DNA of 64,000 bases from Plantago major (Eukaryota > Streptophyta > Magnoliopsida > Lamiales > Plantaginaceae): NCBI GenBank assembly GCA_026545765.1, contig CM048844.1, positions 61,180,545-61,244,544 on the forward strand, given 5' to 3'. Positions 1-12,200 of this stretch are shown in pieces (position 1 is the stretch's first letter; the number at the start of each line of letters is the position of its first letter). The position numbers were made by a program, and so were the translations under genes. The notes below the pieces were generated by a model. That model worked only from the letters and a program-made list of their open reading frames with translations, ran no database searches and was not told the DNA's origin.

Positions 1-2224
1 GGATTTACTGTGAAATTCAAAGCAAAGTATTGCAAACTTATTGACAATGAGTCAAAGCAGATAGTCTTGGTTGCTCGGCGGAAAGGCAGTCTTTATGTTG
101 CCGACTGGGCATCTGCCACAACTGAAGAATGTCTCATGGTGAGTCAATCAGGTCACACAGAAGAGCACTGATTATGGCACAAAAGAATGAGTCTCTTGAA
201 TTTCAAAACTCAGAACAAACTTGCCAAGAAAGAGTTAGTGGTTGGCCTTCCCAAAACATCTTTCAGAAAGGATGGTATCTGTTCTGCCTGTCAGATGGGG
301 AAACAATCTAAGATCTCTTTCAAGTCCAAAATCAGACACTCTAGTGTTAGACCACTGCAACTATTACACATGGATCTTTTTGAATCATCTGTAACTAGTT
401 ATGAAGGAAAGAAGTATGGTCTTGTTGTTCTAGATGACTTCTCAAGATTCACTTGGGTTATCTTTCTGAAGCACAAATCTGATGCTAGGGTGGAGATACC
501 AAACTTGCTGAATAAGCTTGAAGTCATGAAAAATGACAAGGTATCTGCAATCGTAGCAGCACCATGGTAATCGAGTTTGTCAACCAAGACATAAAGGAGT
601 TTTGTACCAAAGAAGGTATACAACACCAATTTCCTCTGTAAGAAGAATACCACAACAAAATGGTGTTGCGAAAGGAAAAATAGAACCCTTAAAGAAGCAA
701 AGAAGGACAATGCTAGCGACCTTTGAAATAAGTGAAGTTTATTGGGTTGAAGTTGTGAACACAAAGATGCTACACTCGTAATGATGTTTGATAAACAAAC
801 ACCATGACAAGACCCCATATGAACTCTTGGTTGGTAGACCCCCTAATATCAAACATCTGAAAGTGTTTGGTTGTAGATGTTTTGTTCTTAACAATAGAAA
901 AGAGTATCTAAGAACATTTCAACCAAAGGCAGATGAAGGTGTGTTTCTTGGTTATTCTATGAATAGCAAAGCTTACAGAGTTTACAACAAAAGAACAAAG
1001 AAGATTGAAGAATCAGTTCATGTTGTATTCTATGAAGGAAGCAAGAAAACACCCTTGGCGATGAACTCGTAAAAGTTCAAGGATCTAATGATAAAGGATT
1101 CTGAAGAGGAACTCTCAGAAAGGAAAAACATCATTGTGGAAAGAGAGGATGAATCTGACGAAGAAAAGCATGAAATGCCTAGTAACAACCAGATGATTCT
1201 CAGACATGATGACGAATTTCCTATGAGAATTCCAGAAATGGAAACTGAAGATGTTCATCAGAGAGCTAACTCTGGAAATGACCTCTCCGATGTGCATGTC
1301 CCGTAAAGCTCCCACATCGAGCAAGTGTCGACATTCACCGCCTTCCGAGGTGCAAAATGTCACAGAATCTTGAAGAAGTATCAAGTCATAATCATAGTGA
1401 TTCACATTCAGATCACATAGATGTTGACCCTACTAGCCCTAAACCCATGATGAGATGGATCAAGGATCATCCTGCAAAAGACGTGATTGGACCAATCAAT
1501 CAAGGTGTTAGGACTAGGAGAGCAATAGCTGAAAATGCTAACTATCTCTTTGGATGTTTTATCTCAAACATCGAACCAAAAACTATAGAAGAAGCATTAA
1601 GAGACCAAGACTGGATCTCAGCAATGCAAGAAGAGTTGGATCAGTTTGAGAGAAACAAAGTCTGGAAACTAGTTCCATTTGTAGAAGGAATATATGTGAT
1701 TGGAACTAAGTGGGTTTTCAGAAACAAGATGAATGAATCTGGTGAAATAACCAGAAACAAAGCAAGGTTGGTTGCCAAGGGATTCACCCAGACTGAAAGT
1801 TTAGATTTTAATGAGTCATATGCACCAGTTGCCAGATTGGAAAAGTACCTCAGGAACGTGTCAGTTTCTGGGAACTAGACTTATCTCATGGTTTAGCAAG
1901 AAACAAAACTCAATTGCAACTTCTACCACAGAGGCTGAATATATTGCTGCTGGTTGTTGTGCAACACAAATTCTGTGGATTCAACAACAACTCAGAGACT
2001 ATGGACTCAATGAAGAGAAAACTCCCATTTTCTGTGATAACACAAGTGCTATTGCAATCACACAGAACCCCAAGTTCCATGCCAGAACAAAGCACATTGA
2101 TGTTAGACACCACTTCATCAGAGACCATGTTGAGAAAGGCAATATAGAGATACTCAAGATTGGCACGGAAGACCAACTTGTAGATATCTTCACTAAGCCC
2201 TTACAAGAAAGCCCCGGTTCTTGA
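1..2224 (+). pseudogene. Copia pol remnant of element A (integrase, partial RT, RNase H)
   Basis: Order of remains: GAG-pre-integrase with a zinc-binding H-C-C pattern (LWHKRMS, then CSACQMGK, about 170-305), integrase core with the first catalytic Asp in LLHMDLFE (about 361-378), integrase C-terminal part VFLGYSMNSKAYRVYNK (about 949-1000), a variable linker, RT start with [15 protein letters not shown] (about 1705-1750), then RNase H from KSTSGT to the stop at 2222-2224. At about 1842 the RT fuses directly to RNase H. Compared with D (56389 to about 57227), some 840 bp including the catalytic YVDD block are lost, so no reverse transcriptase is possible. Frameshifts cluster at 545-790 and 1075-1345, with a stop at 169-171. 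Confidence 0.92.
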
Positions 2225-3180
2225 CCTTAAGACATAATCTTGGATTAATGGAGTTGCCTAAGGACTGAAAAATTGTCCTGAATCTCTAAAGGCTGAATAA
2301 GTGAGTAGGCCTCTGAGAACAGGTTCTCAGAAAGCCAAGTTGATAAGAAGTGATGCAAAGGTTTCTGAGTAGCAATACTCAGAAAGACAAAACATTTCTG
2401 GAACGGGTATCCAGAAAGGCAAAGGTTGGTACACACTTAATAAGTAAATAAGACTAGAACTTACTTACTAAGAGTGGGTCAAATACATTCAAACAACTAA
2501 AGCTTCTGACACTTGAATTCAGAAAGCTGTGTAGTCATAAAGAGAAATGGACACACAAAGCCCAAAAGGTATAAGTTCTTAAAGTCAAACATGTGCACTG
2601 TCTTGTATTTTTACCATTTTGATGATAAAACAATACATAGATGAGAACTTGACACTCAGAATGATAAGCACAAACGATTAAGTGTTCCTACTCTTTACTA
2701 AGTGACACAATGAATGTAGCATATTAAAAATCCATCAAGTCGGCACATTACCATTTGTTGATTGATATCATTACAAGATATTCAATATAAGCCCTTGATG
2801 AATAAACGTTTGATCTCAACGGGTGAGATCAAAACAAAGCAAGTAATGTCTGTTGAGAAATGCAGACATGGCCCACTACGCATTTAATGAAGTACAAAGG
2901 ACATACCACGCCTATGCAGATGCAAAGACACGCATTCATATTCAGCTATATGTATGTTGTATCTATGTACATTTTGTCTGCTATATATATAGGATTTGGG
3001 CAAAAGACAAACACTTTTACCAATTCCGAAATTTTCAAACTTGCATCAAAATAGCAAAATCTCTCAAGATTTCTGCAAAACTCAACTTCTTGTGCTTAGT
3101 CTTCTGAAAAGATAGAGTAATCTCGATTAATTGTGCAATATTCATCTGAAAAAACACTCACTCTAAACTCTATATAAGAG
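2225..3180 (+). other. Post-pol spacer of A with inverted-repeat array and accessory-gene promoter
   Basis: Non-coding. Three strong inverted repeats stand in a row: 2313-2330 (CTGAGAAC, 2-nt gap, GTTCTCAG), 2362-2385 (10-bp arms TTTCTGAGTA and TACTCAGAAA, 4-nt loop) and 2395-2417 (TTTCTGGA, loop ACGGGTA, TCCAGAAA). A weaker fourth is at 2501-2528. Elements C and D have equivalent arrays at the same place. The downstream part holds a TGGCCCAC box (2869-2876), a TATA box (2982-2993) and a pyrimidine-rich leader. Confidence 0.8.
2982..2993 (+). promoter_or_regulatory. TATA box of the accessory gene, element A
   Basis: TATATATATAGG lies 199 bp before the accessory ATG at 3181. The same 12-mer, followed by GATTT and a GG(C/T)AAAAG-like stretch, occurs at 47176 in C and 58418 in D, at 200 and 180 bp from their ATGs. 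A TGGGCY-type (site II/TCP-like) box in GCCCAC lies about 105-115 bp upstream in each copy. Conservation of spacing in three diverged copies supports an internal promoter; this is inference from sequence only. Confidence 0.6.
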
Positions 3181-6100
3181 ATGGCACCCAAGAAGATGAC
3201 CACCAAGAACCCTAAGGCAACATCCTCTGCTCCTGCTGAAAAAGCAAGGAGGAAAGGAACTTAAGGTGTTGAATAAACGCCTTCTGGGAAAGTTTACCCC
3301 ATCGGACTGGAACTCTAAACACAAAATGAATTGGGGAGCCTTTCTAGTAAAGAGATATGTACCAGAAGTTATATCTTCAAAACTAGAAAGAAAACATATA
3401 TTGGGAATGCTGAAGAATTTCCATATCTACAAGCTTCTATCTGCTGCACCCAGTGGACTATCCACACTGGATGTACTGGAGTTCTATAACAACTCCAAAA
3501 TCTTCACAAAAGTTGTGAATAATGAAGAAGAAAAATACATGCAGACTGAAGTCCAAGGACAAGAAATTGTTCTAGACTGCAAGACTTTCTGCAAGATATT
3601 CCGATTGAAAAATCAAGGAACATTTGAAGACATCAACATCAAGGACGCTTCCATGATTCAAGGCGTCAAAGAGCTATTTGAAGCAATCCAGTTAGAAAAT
3701 GCAAAATGTTGCCCAGGAGACTTTGTTCTGAAGGCCATCAGAACTAGTCATCTCCAGAAACACTGGAGTACTTTAGCTCTTATTCTGGTCCGTTGCTTTG
3801 ATGGCAACAAAGGTGGAGTAGACCAGATAAGCATGGAGAGATGGATGATGATGCATCTTCTGAACAAGAAGCATGAAGGGTAGGAAACCCACTTCAATTG
3901 GGGGAAGTACGCCTTCAACAAATTCCTCGGACATATTGAGGAATTTGAGCCCAAAATCATCAATTTTGCCGAGCCAAAGGCCAATATGCACTTTGGTCTC
4001 GTGGATCTGTACATTCGAAACAATGGGAATCACTCTCGAGAGAGGCAGAAATCGATCACCAACTCCCTTTTCAGACACGCTTTTGAAGAAAAGGAGAAAC
4101 TTGCTACTGAGAACGCACTCAGAAAGGCAGAAGAAGAAGAAACTGCACAGCAAGGTGAGGAGGTCTCTGAGCAAGCCAAAGCTAAACATCCAGTTGCCAA
4201 GAGAAAGAGGACTCATAGCAAAAGAGCCTCCAAGCCCCTAATCATACAAGAGGCACAACCTTCTGGAGACAAGGTCTCAGAAGATGTTGGACGCTCAGAA
4301 AGGCAAATCCAGAATCCCCCAAGAGTCCTGAACAAGAATGCTCCAGAACTCTCCAGAGATGATAGAAATATCATAGATGGGTCTTCACCAACACAGAATA
4401 GTTATTCTGAGGATGATGAAGTACTTGCAAAAGTACTCAAAAGGTTCAAGTATGAGACCCATGGAGGAGCTTCAAGCTCAGCTCTTCAGAAAGACAAGAG
4501 CCCCTCTGCCCAGCAGGAAGAAGAAGGCCTGGGTGAGGAAGATAGAATTTTGGAAGATGTTGCCATTACTTCCACATTCACAATGCCAGCATTTAATATT
4601 GCTGAAGAAAACCCTGTTCTTGAACAGGTTCCTCAACCTTCTGAGAGAGCTCAACTCTCAGAAAGGGATCAAACTGAGATGGAAACTCAGAATGATACTG
4701 CAGAGGAGATCAATAATGAGCACAGAGAGACTGTGGATTCACCACAAGTTCAAGAGATCAATGATCAGCCTGACTCTATTCAGGTAACAAAGATAGTTTG
4801 TATCTAATATGTCAACATAATTGTATGTTAACTTGTTACTCATAAGCTGTATTTGTTACAGGCCAAGTTGGAGACACACTTTCAGGGGGAAGAAAACTTG
4901 TCCACCCCCTTGAATCAAGAAGAGGTTCCTCCAACCTCAGAACATCAAGAAGAGCCTGTCCCACAGGTAGTAAAAGTTATCTCTGAACAAGGAATAACTA
5001 ACTAAAATTGCTCTTATGTTCTAATATTCTTAATGTCTCTTCTTAGGCTCCAACTGAGGAAGTAGTGATGGTGGAACCAACACCCCAAACCTAGAGATTC
5101 CGTGGAAAAGCTTTACGAGGAAGTATTCTTGAGCCTTCACGAGAAGGTAAGTAATCGAATAATCTTCTTCAACGAATGCTCGAGAACCCACTACTAAAAT
5201 CTCTTATGTTTTTTCTTACAGCTCGGTCGGAAGAACAATTGGATGGAGAAACAGTTGTGTCATCTCCTCCAAAGAAACTAAAATCTTGAACAAGCAAGAT
5301 TGCGAAAAAGGTGCCGAAACCCCAAGGTTTCGAGGAACTTCATCGAGCTTCCTCACTTGGAAGTAAGTGAAGTCTCGAAAGCACTTTTCCATCTATCTTT
5401 TACATATGCTTTCTAAACATATTCGATTGTAATTCTCAGGTTCAAGCAGAAAGAAAGGTTGATGAGGATAAAACTTCTCCTCACATCAAATTATCTGAGG
5501 CCTCTGTGCCCAAGCAAGTAAAAATCCAAGCAGATGAGCCTAGTGTTTCTACACAGGTATGCTCAGAAAGCTCACTTCTGCACACAGATACTAACACAAG
5601 TAGTTTGAACAAAACTAACTTGAACACTTTCTTTCAGGCTCAAAGTCTAGTGCCAGTTGATTTACTCAAGACCTTCCAGAAGCAAACCTTGAAGAAATAT
5701 CTCAAGTGCTTCAGACAATGGCAGAAACTCAGAAAGGCTGACCTTTCTGAAGTAGCCAGAGTAATCGATGTCCCAGAAAAGAGAGCAATTTCCCTAAATC
5801 TGGAGGATTATATCCATGCATTGTTCCCTATAGAGTCCTACTCATTTGCCACTCTAATGAAGACTTCATTCATTAAGTAGCACAAAGACTTATAGCAGAT
5901 TTCAAGTCTGCGGATGCTCAAACCCAAGAGCAGATGGTTACCCATCCTGCCTTGCCCAGCAAGCTCACTACTTATCCTGCTGAACAAGAAGAAGTTAATG
6001 GGAGGATGATTACATTCCCAAATGTGATCAACCTGGTTTCAGAAGATGACGAGGAGATGGACGAAAATAATTATCAAGAACCTCCCTCTGAGCATCCAAA

Positions 6101-8417
6101 CCAAGAAACAAAGAACAAGAGTGATGTTGATGATGATCAGAATGATGATCCCCAACCTGGACAAGGCGGGATTCAGAAAGCTAGCAAAGAGAGTGGAGAA
6201 AAGGCTACTCCCTCAATTGCTCAGAAATCTCCATCATCATCACATCCCAACTCTCATCAAGATACCCAACAAGCTGAACTCAATGATGCCATAGAAGAAA
6301 TTTCAGCTGCTAAGTTTAGGATTGAACAACTCAGAAAGGTATTGGAAGAAGAAAAGAGAATCAACATTGAGACTCAAGCTCTTGTTGATGAAAAGGAAGC
6401 CAAAATCAAAAATCTCGAAGAAGCTAATGCCAAAGAATTGGCACTCCTAGATGAGCAAAGAAATTTGAAGAATGACATTGTTGTCACAGCTGCTGAAATA
6501 GATGCAATGGATGACAATGATGATGAAGAGCATGAATCAGAAAGACCTTCTACATCTTCTCAGAAGCCCAGCACACTTGATGGAAAGCAGAAGAAGATTG
6601 TCAATCTGCAAACAATCCAAGAAAAAGATTATGACAGTGATGCTGAAACCCACAACTTGATCACTGAAGCAGAAGATGAGAGACTTGTTACTCAGCACAA
6701 AAGAGCCCTACTTGCTCCTCATATATTCTCTGCACCAAGTAGTTCAAGAAGTGAAGAGCACCGTGCAAGGAACAGTGTCTTTTTGGAACTCGAAAGACAC
6801 TAGTTGCCAAGACACGTATGCTAAAACCGTCGCAGAAGAGATGAAGCCTTTCGTCGCTTTACTCAACAGAGCAACCAAAGATTGCTCTCTCGTAAAGACC
6901 TAGGGTTGGTCAGGATGAGGATTGTAACAATGCTAATGCAAGATTGAATGAAGCCACCATGTCGTCCTACAAGCCAACGCCATCCTAAGGCCGCTTGAAG
7001 AGCTCAATGAAAGGAGCGTAAACCGGTTGGCGTAACAATGTCAAGAAAGAACTTCAAGAATTAGTCAGGGTGCACAACAATCTCCAGAAAAACTTTGAAA
7101 CTCTCTCTGAAGCTTATGCTATCACGAGTCAGTCATTCATGACTAAGGGGGAAGAAGAGATGCCTCAGAAAGGCAGAGGAAGAAAAAGAAAACAATCAAA
7201 TCCTCCCTCCTCAAGTCAACTTGTCATTAAGGACACCACTGGAGAAACCCTTGCTGAAGAAGTTGTTCCAGATCAACCACCGGAATTGAGAAGTATGGTC
7301 ACTAGGGAACCAAGTCCCTTAGAATCTCGGAAGAAGAAGACTTCTGAAGAAGAAGAAAAGGAAGAAGGAGAAGTAAGAGGCCAAGAAAGCTGCAAGTCTC
7401 CAATTTTGGACTACAATGATGATGAGGATGATTCTGATGAACATCCACTTCACATGAAAAGGAGACAAGCAACTACTTCACAACCTCCTCTGGCAGCAAA
7501 GCCCTTAGCAGCCAGAACTCCTTCTGGAAATACCAAGTCAATACAAGGAACATACACCAACACAGCCCCAAGGCAGGAAGAAAGGGTTAGAGGATCTCCT
7601 GACAGAAGGCCACCAAACAGAAAAGCAAGAAGGGATTTCCAGTTTGGCAGAATAAACAATGAAACACATCAAGAAAGGCCAACTGATGCCCACATTGAGT
7701 ATATGAAGACCAGTATTGAAGAATCTACATATAGGTGCATTCTGAACAAGAGAGGGTATTGGATTCTAGAACTACAACATCTACATGTCAATGATAAGTT
7801 TCCAACTCCCATCCTCAACCAGATCCTGAAATGGAGAGAAGGCAAGCCAGAATTGCTAAAACCTGAGCACCTTCATGCCTGGTTAAACTTTGAAGTAGAA
7901 AAGAGGAATGAAGCCAGAAAGATGGATCTTTCTTTTGCCTATCCTTACCCAAAACTTGATGATGTACACAAGGTAAGAAAACTGGATGGTAGCTACAGCA
8001 GGAAGAAAAAACTAGGTGTTTCAACCTATGAGCCATTCTATATGACATTGGATGAATACCTAGATGATATACACTATCTGGAAGAAATATACAAGTATTT
8101 CAACCTATCTCAGCTGCAAGTAGACCATGCCTGGGTCTGGGGAAAGTACTTCTGGGTCAAACATTTTTTGCGGAAGAATCACAAGCTTGGTAAGAGTTAC
8201 CATGAAATATGTGACTTATCCAGAAAGACAGAGCTCTCTGTCAGAAGGATTCTTTATGACTATGTCCAAGAATGCTGAAAAGTGGATGATCATGTCAACT
8301 GATCCAGAAAGGGTGCTGAAGAACTTGAGGTATCTGAACCCAAGTCAGGTTTTCGAAGACTTGAAGACTAGTAACATTAGAATACTCTCTTGGAGCTTGG
8401 ACTCTCCTATGTTCTAA
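3181..8417 (+). pseudogene. Accessory gene of element A, six exons, broken
   Basis: Long gene downstream of pol with no RT, integrase or envelope features: no signal peptide or membrane segment. Exon 1 (3181-4783) carries an N-terminal domain with LEFYNNSKIF, VQGQEIVLD and QISMERWMMM. The pattern of an EFY motif followed by a V-x-G-x-x-(I/V) strand recalls the 'putative plant transposon protein' domain (PF20167); this is a tentative assignment. A basic tract (KRKRTHSKR) and acidic repeats follow. Exon 6 has VINLVSEDDEE (6024-6056), a coiled coil (about 6270-6500) and a C-terminal domain with GYWILELQHL and DHAWVWGKYFWVKHF. Breaks: one extra A in the run at 3239-3243, a stop at 3881-3883, a stop at 5878, a dense indel patch at 6800-7060, and a frameshift near 8265. 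C and D hold the same gene. Confidence 0.82.
4784..5637 (+). other. Five introns of accessory gene A with the small exons between them
   Basis: Introns: 4784-4861, 4967-5046, 5147-5221, 5363-5439, 5557-5637 (75-81 bp). All start GT and end AG after a T-rich tract. The exon bases flanking them are mostly CAG before and GC after. Homologous introns sit at the same places in C and D. Removing them joins open reading frames in phase 0, apart from local indels in exon 3. Introns of about 80 bp with GTAAGT-like donors are normal for plants. Confidence 0.8.
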
Positions 8418-8735
8418 TTTACTTAGTATGTTTTGTTACTTTTTGTAATCTTGCTGATTGTTTCTGAATTTCTCTATCTGTAAAAGTTGCATCTTACTCT
8501 GTAAACTGTACCTATCTGAAGATCATACTCTCAGATACATTTTTAATAGATGACAACTTATCAACAAAGATCATTTCTTGTGATTTGGTTGATGTTTACT
8601 TTCTGCACTTAATTCAACTAAAATTAAATATCATTTGAAATGATTAAGTGGTGGATTGTTTTCTCTTCCAGGATTACAATTTTGTAATAGGACTTGAAAG
8701 ATAGTCATAGATGACTGATCAAAAAGTGGGAAATT
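8418..8735 (+). other. 3' untranslated region and polypurine tract of A
   Basis: AT-rich non-coding tail after the accessory gene. It ends in AAAAAGTGGGAAAT (about 8720-8733), the purine tract that primes plus-strand synthesis, directly before the LTR start TG at 8736. C has the matching TCAAAAAGGGGGGAAT before 53372. Nothing else recognised. Confidence 0.75.
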
Positions 8736-9230
8736 TGTTAGGAATATCTGTTAGTATTTTGATCACTCATCACATGTTCTTATCTTAGCCAGAAAGGTGA
8801 TTAAGTGCTCTTGATTCACTTGAACATTGTAAAAGAGGAAATCACTGAGTATGATTAGTCTAGTAAATCTTGTATTAGGATTATAGGTCTCTCAGTGTAA
8901 TTTTGTATTTCAAGAAGACCATGAAGATCAATCCTAGCAATGGAGCTTTTCTGAAGATTAGAAGACTGAAGATTGCACAAGGTTTATGAAGACACAAAGG
9001 TTTAGTCTAACTTAGAAAGACTATGTCCTTAATCCTTTATTAAGTACATTAACTTACTTTGGAAATATGATTCTGGACATATGACATCATGAGTATGGAG
9101 CATGCAAGCCATCAGAAAGGCTCATGTATCCTTTGAGACTAAAGGACAATGAGCAGTACTATGCATTAAATGCATCTGCAGAAATGCTGCAAAAAGCAAG
9201 TCCTCTCTGAAACAAGAGATAGTGACTTCT
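8736..9230 (+). repeat. 3' LTR of element A, truncated
   Basis: Starts TGTTAGGAATATCTGTTAG and matches the reverse complement of the F LTR (16574 downward) up to GTGACTTCT at 9230. About 495 of some 1430 bp are present. The rest, including the TATA and repeat-unit region, was lost at the junction with F. Confidence 0.85.
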
Positions 9231-9232
9231 TC

Positions 9233-12200
9233 TAAGGGCTTAGTGAAATATCTGCAAGTTGGTCTTCTGTGCCAATCTTGAGTATCTCTATATTGCCTTT
9301 CTCAACATGGTCTCTGATGAAGTGGTGTCTAACATCAATGTGCTTTGTTCTGGCATGGAACTTGGGGTTCTATGTGATTGCAATAGCACTTTTGTTGTCA
9401 CAGAAAATGGGAGTTTTCGCTTCATTGAGTCCATAGTCTCTGAGTTGTTGTTGAATCCACAGAATTTGTGTTGCACAACAACAAGCAGCAATATATTCAG
9501 CCTCTGTGGTAGAAGTTGCAATTGAGTTTTGTTTCTTGCTAAACCATGAGATAAGTCTAGTTCCCAGAAACTGACAAGTTCCTGAGGTACTTTTCCTATC
9601 AAGCATTGATCCAGCAAAATCAGCATCTGAGTAACCAGCCAAACAAAATCCACTTTCTTTAGGATACCACAACCCTACATTTACTGTACCTTTCACATAC
9701 TTTAATACTTTCATAGCAATGTTGTAGTGTGATTGCATTGGATTTGTTTGAAATCCAACTGAATATTGAATATCAGGTCTGCTTGCAGTAAGGTAAAGTA
9801 GTGAACCTATCAATTTCCTATACTTGTGTTCATCAACATTCTTATCTGATTCAGTATAGGTCATCTTGGTTCCCATGCTCATAGGTATCTTAGCATTCTT
9901 TTCAGAAGGCTTAAAATTGAACTTTGTGAGCATGTCTTTTGCATACTTTCTCTGACTAATGAATATTCCATTATTGAGTTGCTTGACTTGCAATCCTAGG
10001 AAATAGTTCAATTCTCCCATCATGCTCATCTGAGATTTGCAAAGTCATCACAAAATTGCTTGTCCTTAGATCCAAATATGATGTCATCAACATATACTTG
10101 AACTAAGAGTAGTTTCCCATCATGATTTAAAGTACACAAAGTTTTATCAACTTCACCTTTCTTGAAACCACTTTCCAGAAGGTATTTGGCCAAAGTGTCA
10201 TACCATGCTCTTGGAGCCTGTTTCAGTCCGTAAAAAGCTTTCTGTAGCTTATAGACCATTCCACTTTCTGAGGAAACTTCAAAGCCAGGTGGTTGCTCAA
10301 CATAGACTTCCTCAGCAAGTTCACCATTCAAGAATGCACTTTTGACATCCATCTGATAAACTTTAAAATCTTTATGAGCTGCAAAGGCCAGAAAGAGTCT
10401 TATTGCATCCAATCTGGCAACTGGTGCATATGACTCATCAAAATCTAAACCTTCAATCTGAGTGAATCCCTTGGCAACCAACCTTGCTTTGTTTCTGGTT
10501 ATTTCACTAGATTCATTCATCTTGTTTCTGAAAACCCACTTAGTTCCAATCACAGATATTCCTTCTACAAATGGAACTAGTTTCCAGACTTTGTTTCTTT
10601 CAAACTGATCCAACTCTTCTTGCATTGCAGAGATCCAGTATCGGTCTCTTAATGCTTCTTCTATAGTTTTTGGTTCAATGTTTGAGATAAAACATCCAAA
10701 GAGAGAATTAGCATTTTCAGCTATTGCTCTCCTAGTCCTAACACCTTGATTGATTGGTCCAATCACATCTTTTGCAGGATGATCCTTGATCCATCTCATC
10801 ATGGGTTTAGGGCTAGTAGGGTCAATATCTATGTGATCTGAATGTGAATCACTATGATTATGACTTGATACTTCTTCAGTATCTGTGACATTTTGCACCT
10901 CCGAAGGGCGGTGAATGTCTGACACTTGCTCAGTGTGAGAGCTTCGGGACATGCTGTCGAGAGGTCATTTCCAGAGTTAGCTCTCTGATGAACATCTTCA
11001 GTTTCCATTTCTGGAATTCTCATAGGAAATTCTTCATCATGTCTGAGAATCATCTGGTTGTTACTAGGCATTTCATGCTTTTCTTCGTCAGAGTCATCCT
11101 CCCTTTCCATAATGATGTTTTTCCTTTCTGATGGTTCTTCTTCAGAATCCTTTATCATTAGTTCCTTGAACCTTTCTGAGAGTTCATCAGCAAGGGGTGT
11201 TTTCTTGCTTCCTTCATAGAATACAACATGAACTGATTCTTCAATCTTCTTTGTTCTTTTGTTGTAAACTCTGTATGCTTTGCTATTCATAGAATAACCA
11301 TGAAACACACCTTCATCTGCCTGGTTGAAATGTTCTTAGATACTCTTTTCCATTGTTAAGAACAAAACATTTACTACCAAATACTTTTAGATGTTTGATA
11401 TTAGGGGGTCTACCAACCAAGAGTTCATATGGGGTCTTGTCATGGTGTTTGTTTATCAAACATCTGTTTTGAGTGTAGCATGCTGTGTTTACAGCTTCAA
11501 CCCAATAAACTTCACTTATCTCAGTGTCAGCTAGCATTGTCCTTGCTGCTTCTTTAAGTGTTCTATTTTTCCTTTCTGCAACACCATTTTGTTGTGGTGT
11601 TCTTACAGAGGAAAGTTGGTGTTGTATACCTTTGCTGGTACAAAATTCCTTTATGTACTGGTTGACAAACTCAGTACCATGGTCTGTTCTGATTGCAGAT
11701 ACCTTGCCATTTTTCATGACTTCAAGCTTATTCAGCAAGTTTGGTATCTCCACCCTTGCATCAGATTTGTGCTTCAGAAAGACAACCCAAGTGAATCTTG
11801 AGAAGTCATCTACAACAACAAGACCATACTTCTTTCCTGCATAACTAGTTACAGATGATTCAAAAAGATCCATGTGTAATAGTTGCAGTGGTCTAACACT
11901 AGAGTGTCTGGTTTTGGACTTGAAAGAGATTTTGGATTGTTTCCCCATCTGACAGGCAGAACAAATACCATCCTTTCTAAAAGATGTTTTGGGAAGGCCA
12001 ACCACTAACTCTTTCTTGGCAAGTTTGTTCAGAGTTTTGAAATTCAAGTGACTCATTCTTTTGTGCCATAACCAGTGCTCTTCTGTGTGACCTGATTGAC
12101 TCACCATGAGACATTCTTCAGTTGTGGCAGATGCCCAATCGTCAATATAAAGACTTCCTTTCCGCCGAGCAACCAAGACTGTTTGCTTTGACTCATTGTC

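Larger units (their letters stand above)
1..9230 (+). mobile_element. Copia LTR retrotransposon A, 3' portion
   Basis: Plus-strand Copia element, cut by the window at its 5' end and truncated at 9230 inside its 3' LTR. Order: pol remnant (1-2224), hairpin spacer (2225-3180), intron-containing accessory gene (3181-8417), purine tract (about 8720-8733), LTR start TGTTAGGAATATCTG at 8736. The LTR matches that of element F, so A and F belong to one subfamily; C, G and D form a sister group. The 5' LTR and gag lie outside the window. At 9231-9232 two filler bases join it to inverted element F. Confidence 0.9.

Noticed and set aside
5557-5637. Reading intron 5 of A as coding because the frame stays open through it
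   Set aside because: The homologous segments in C and D align as introns with GT-AG ends, and 81 bp being a multiple of 3 explains the open frame by chance.
3181-8417. Accessory gene as a retroviral envelope gene
   Set aside because: No signal peptide, no membrane segment, no Cys-rich ectodomain; basic, acidic and coiled-coil content fits a nuclear or cytosolic protein better.
9259-9525. Open frame on the plus strand over F's RNase H, and a similar one at 1910-2176 on minus
   Set aside because: It is the antisense shadow of the conserved RNase H sequence and recurs wherever that domain occurs.
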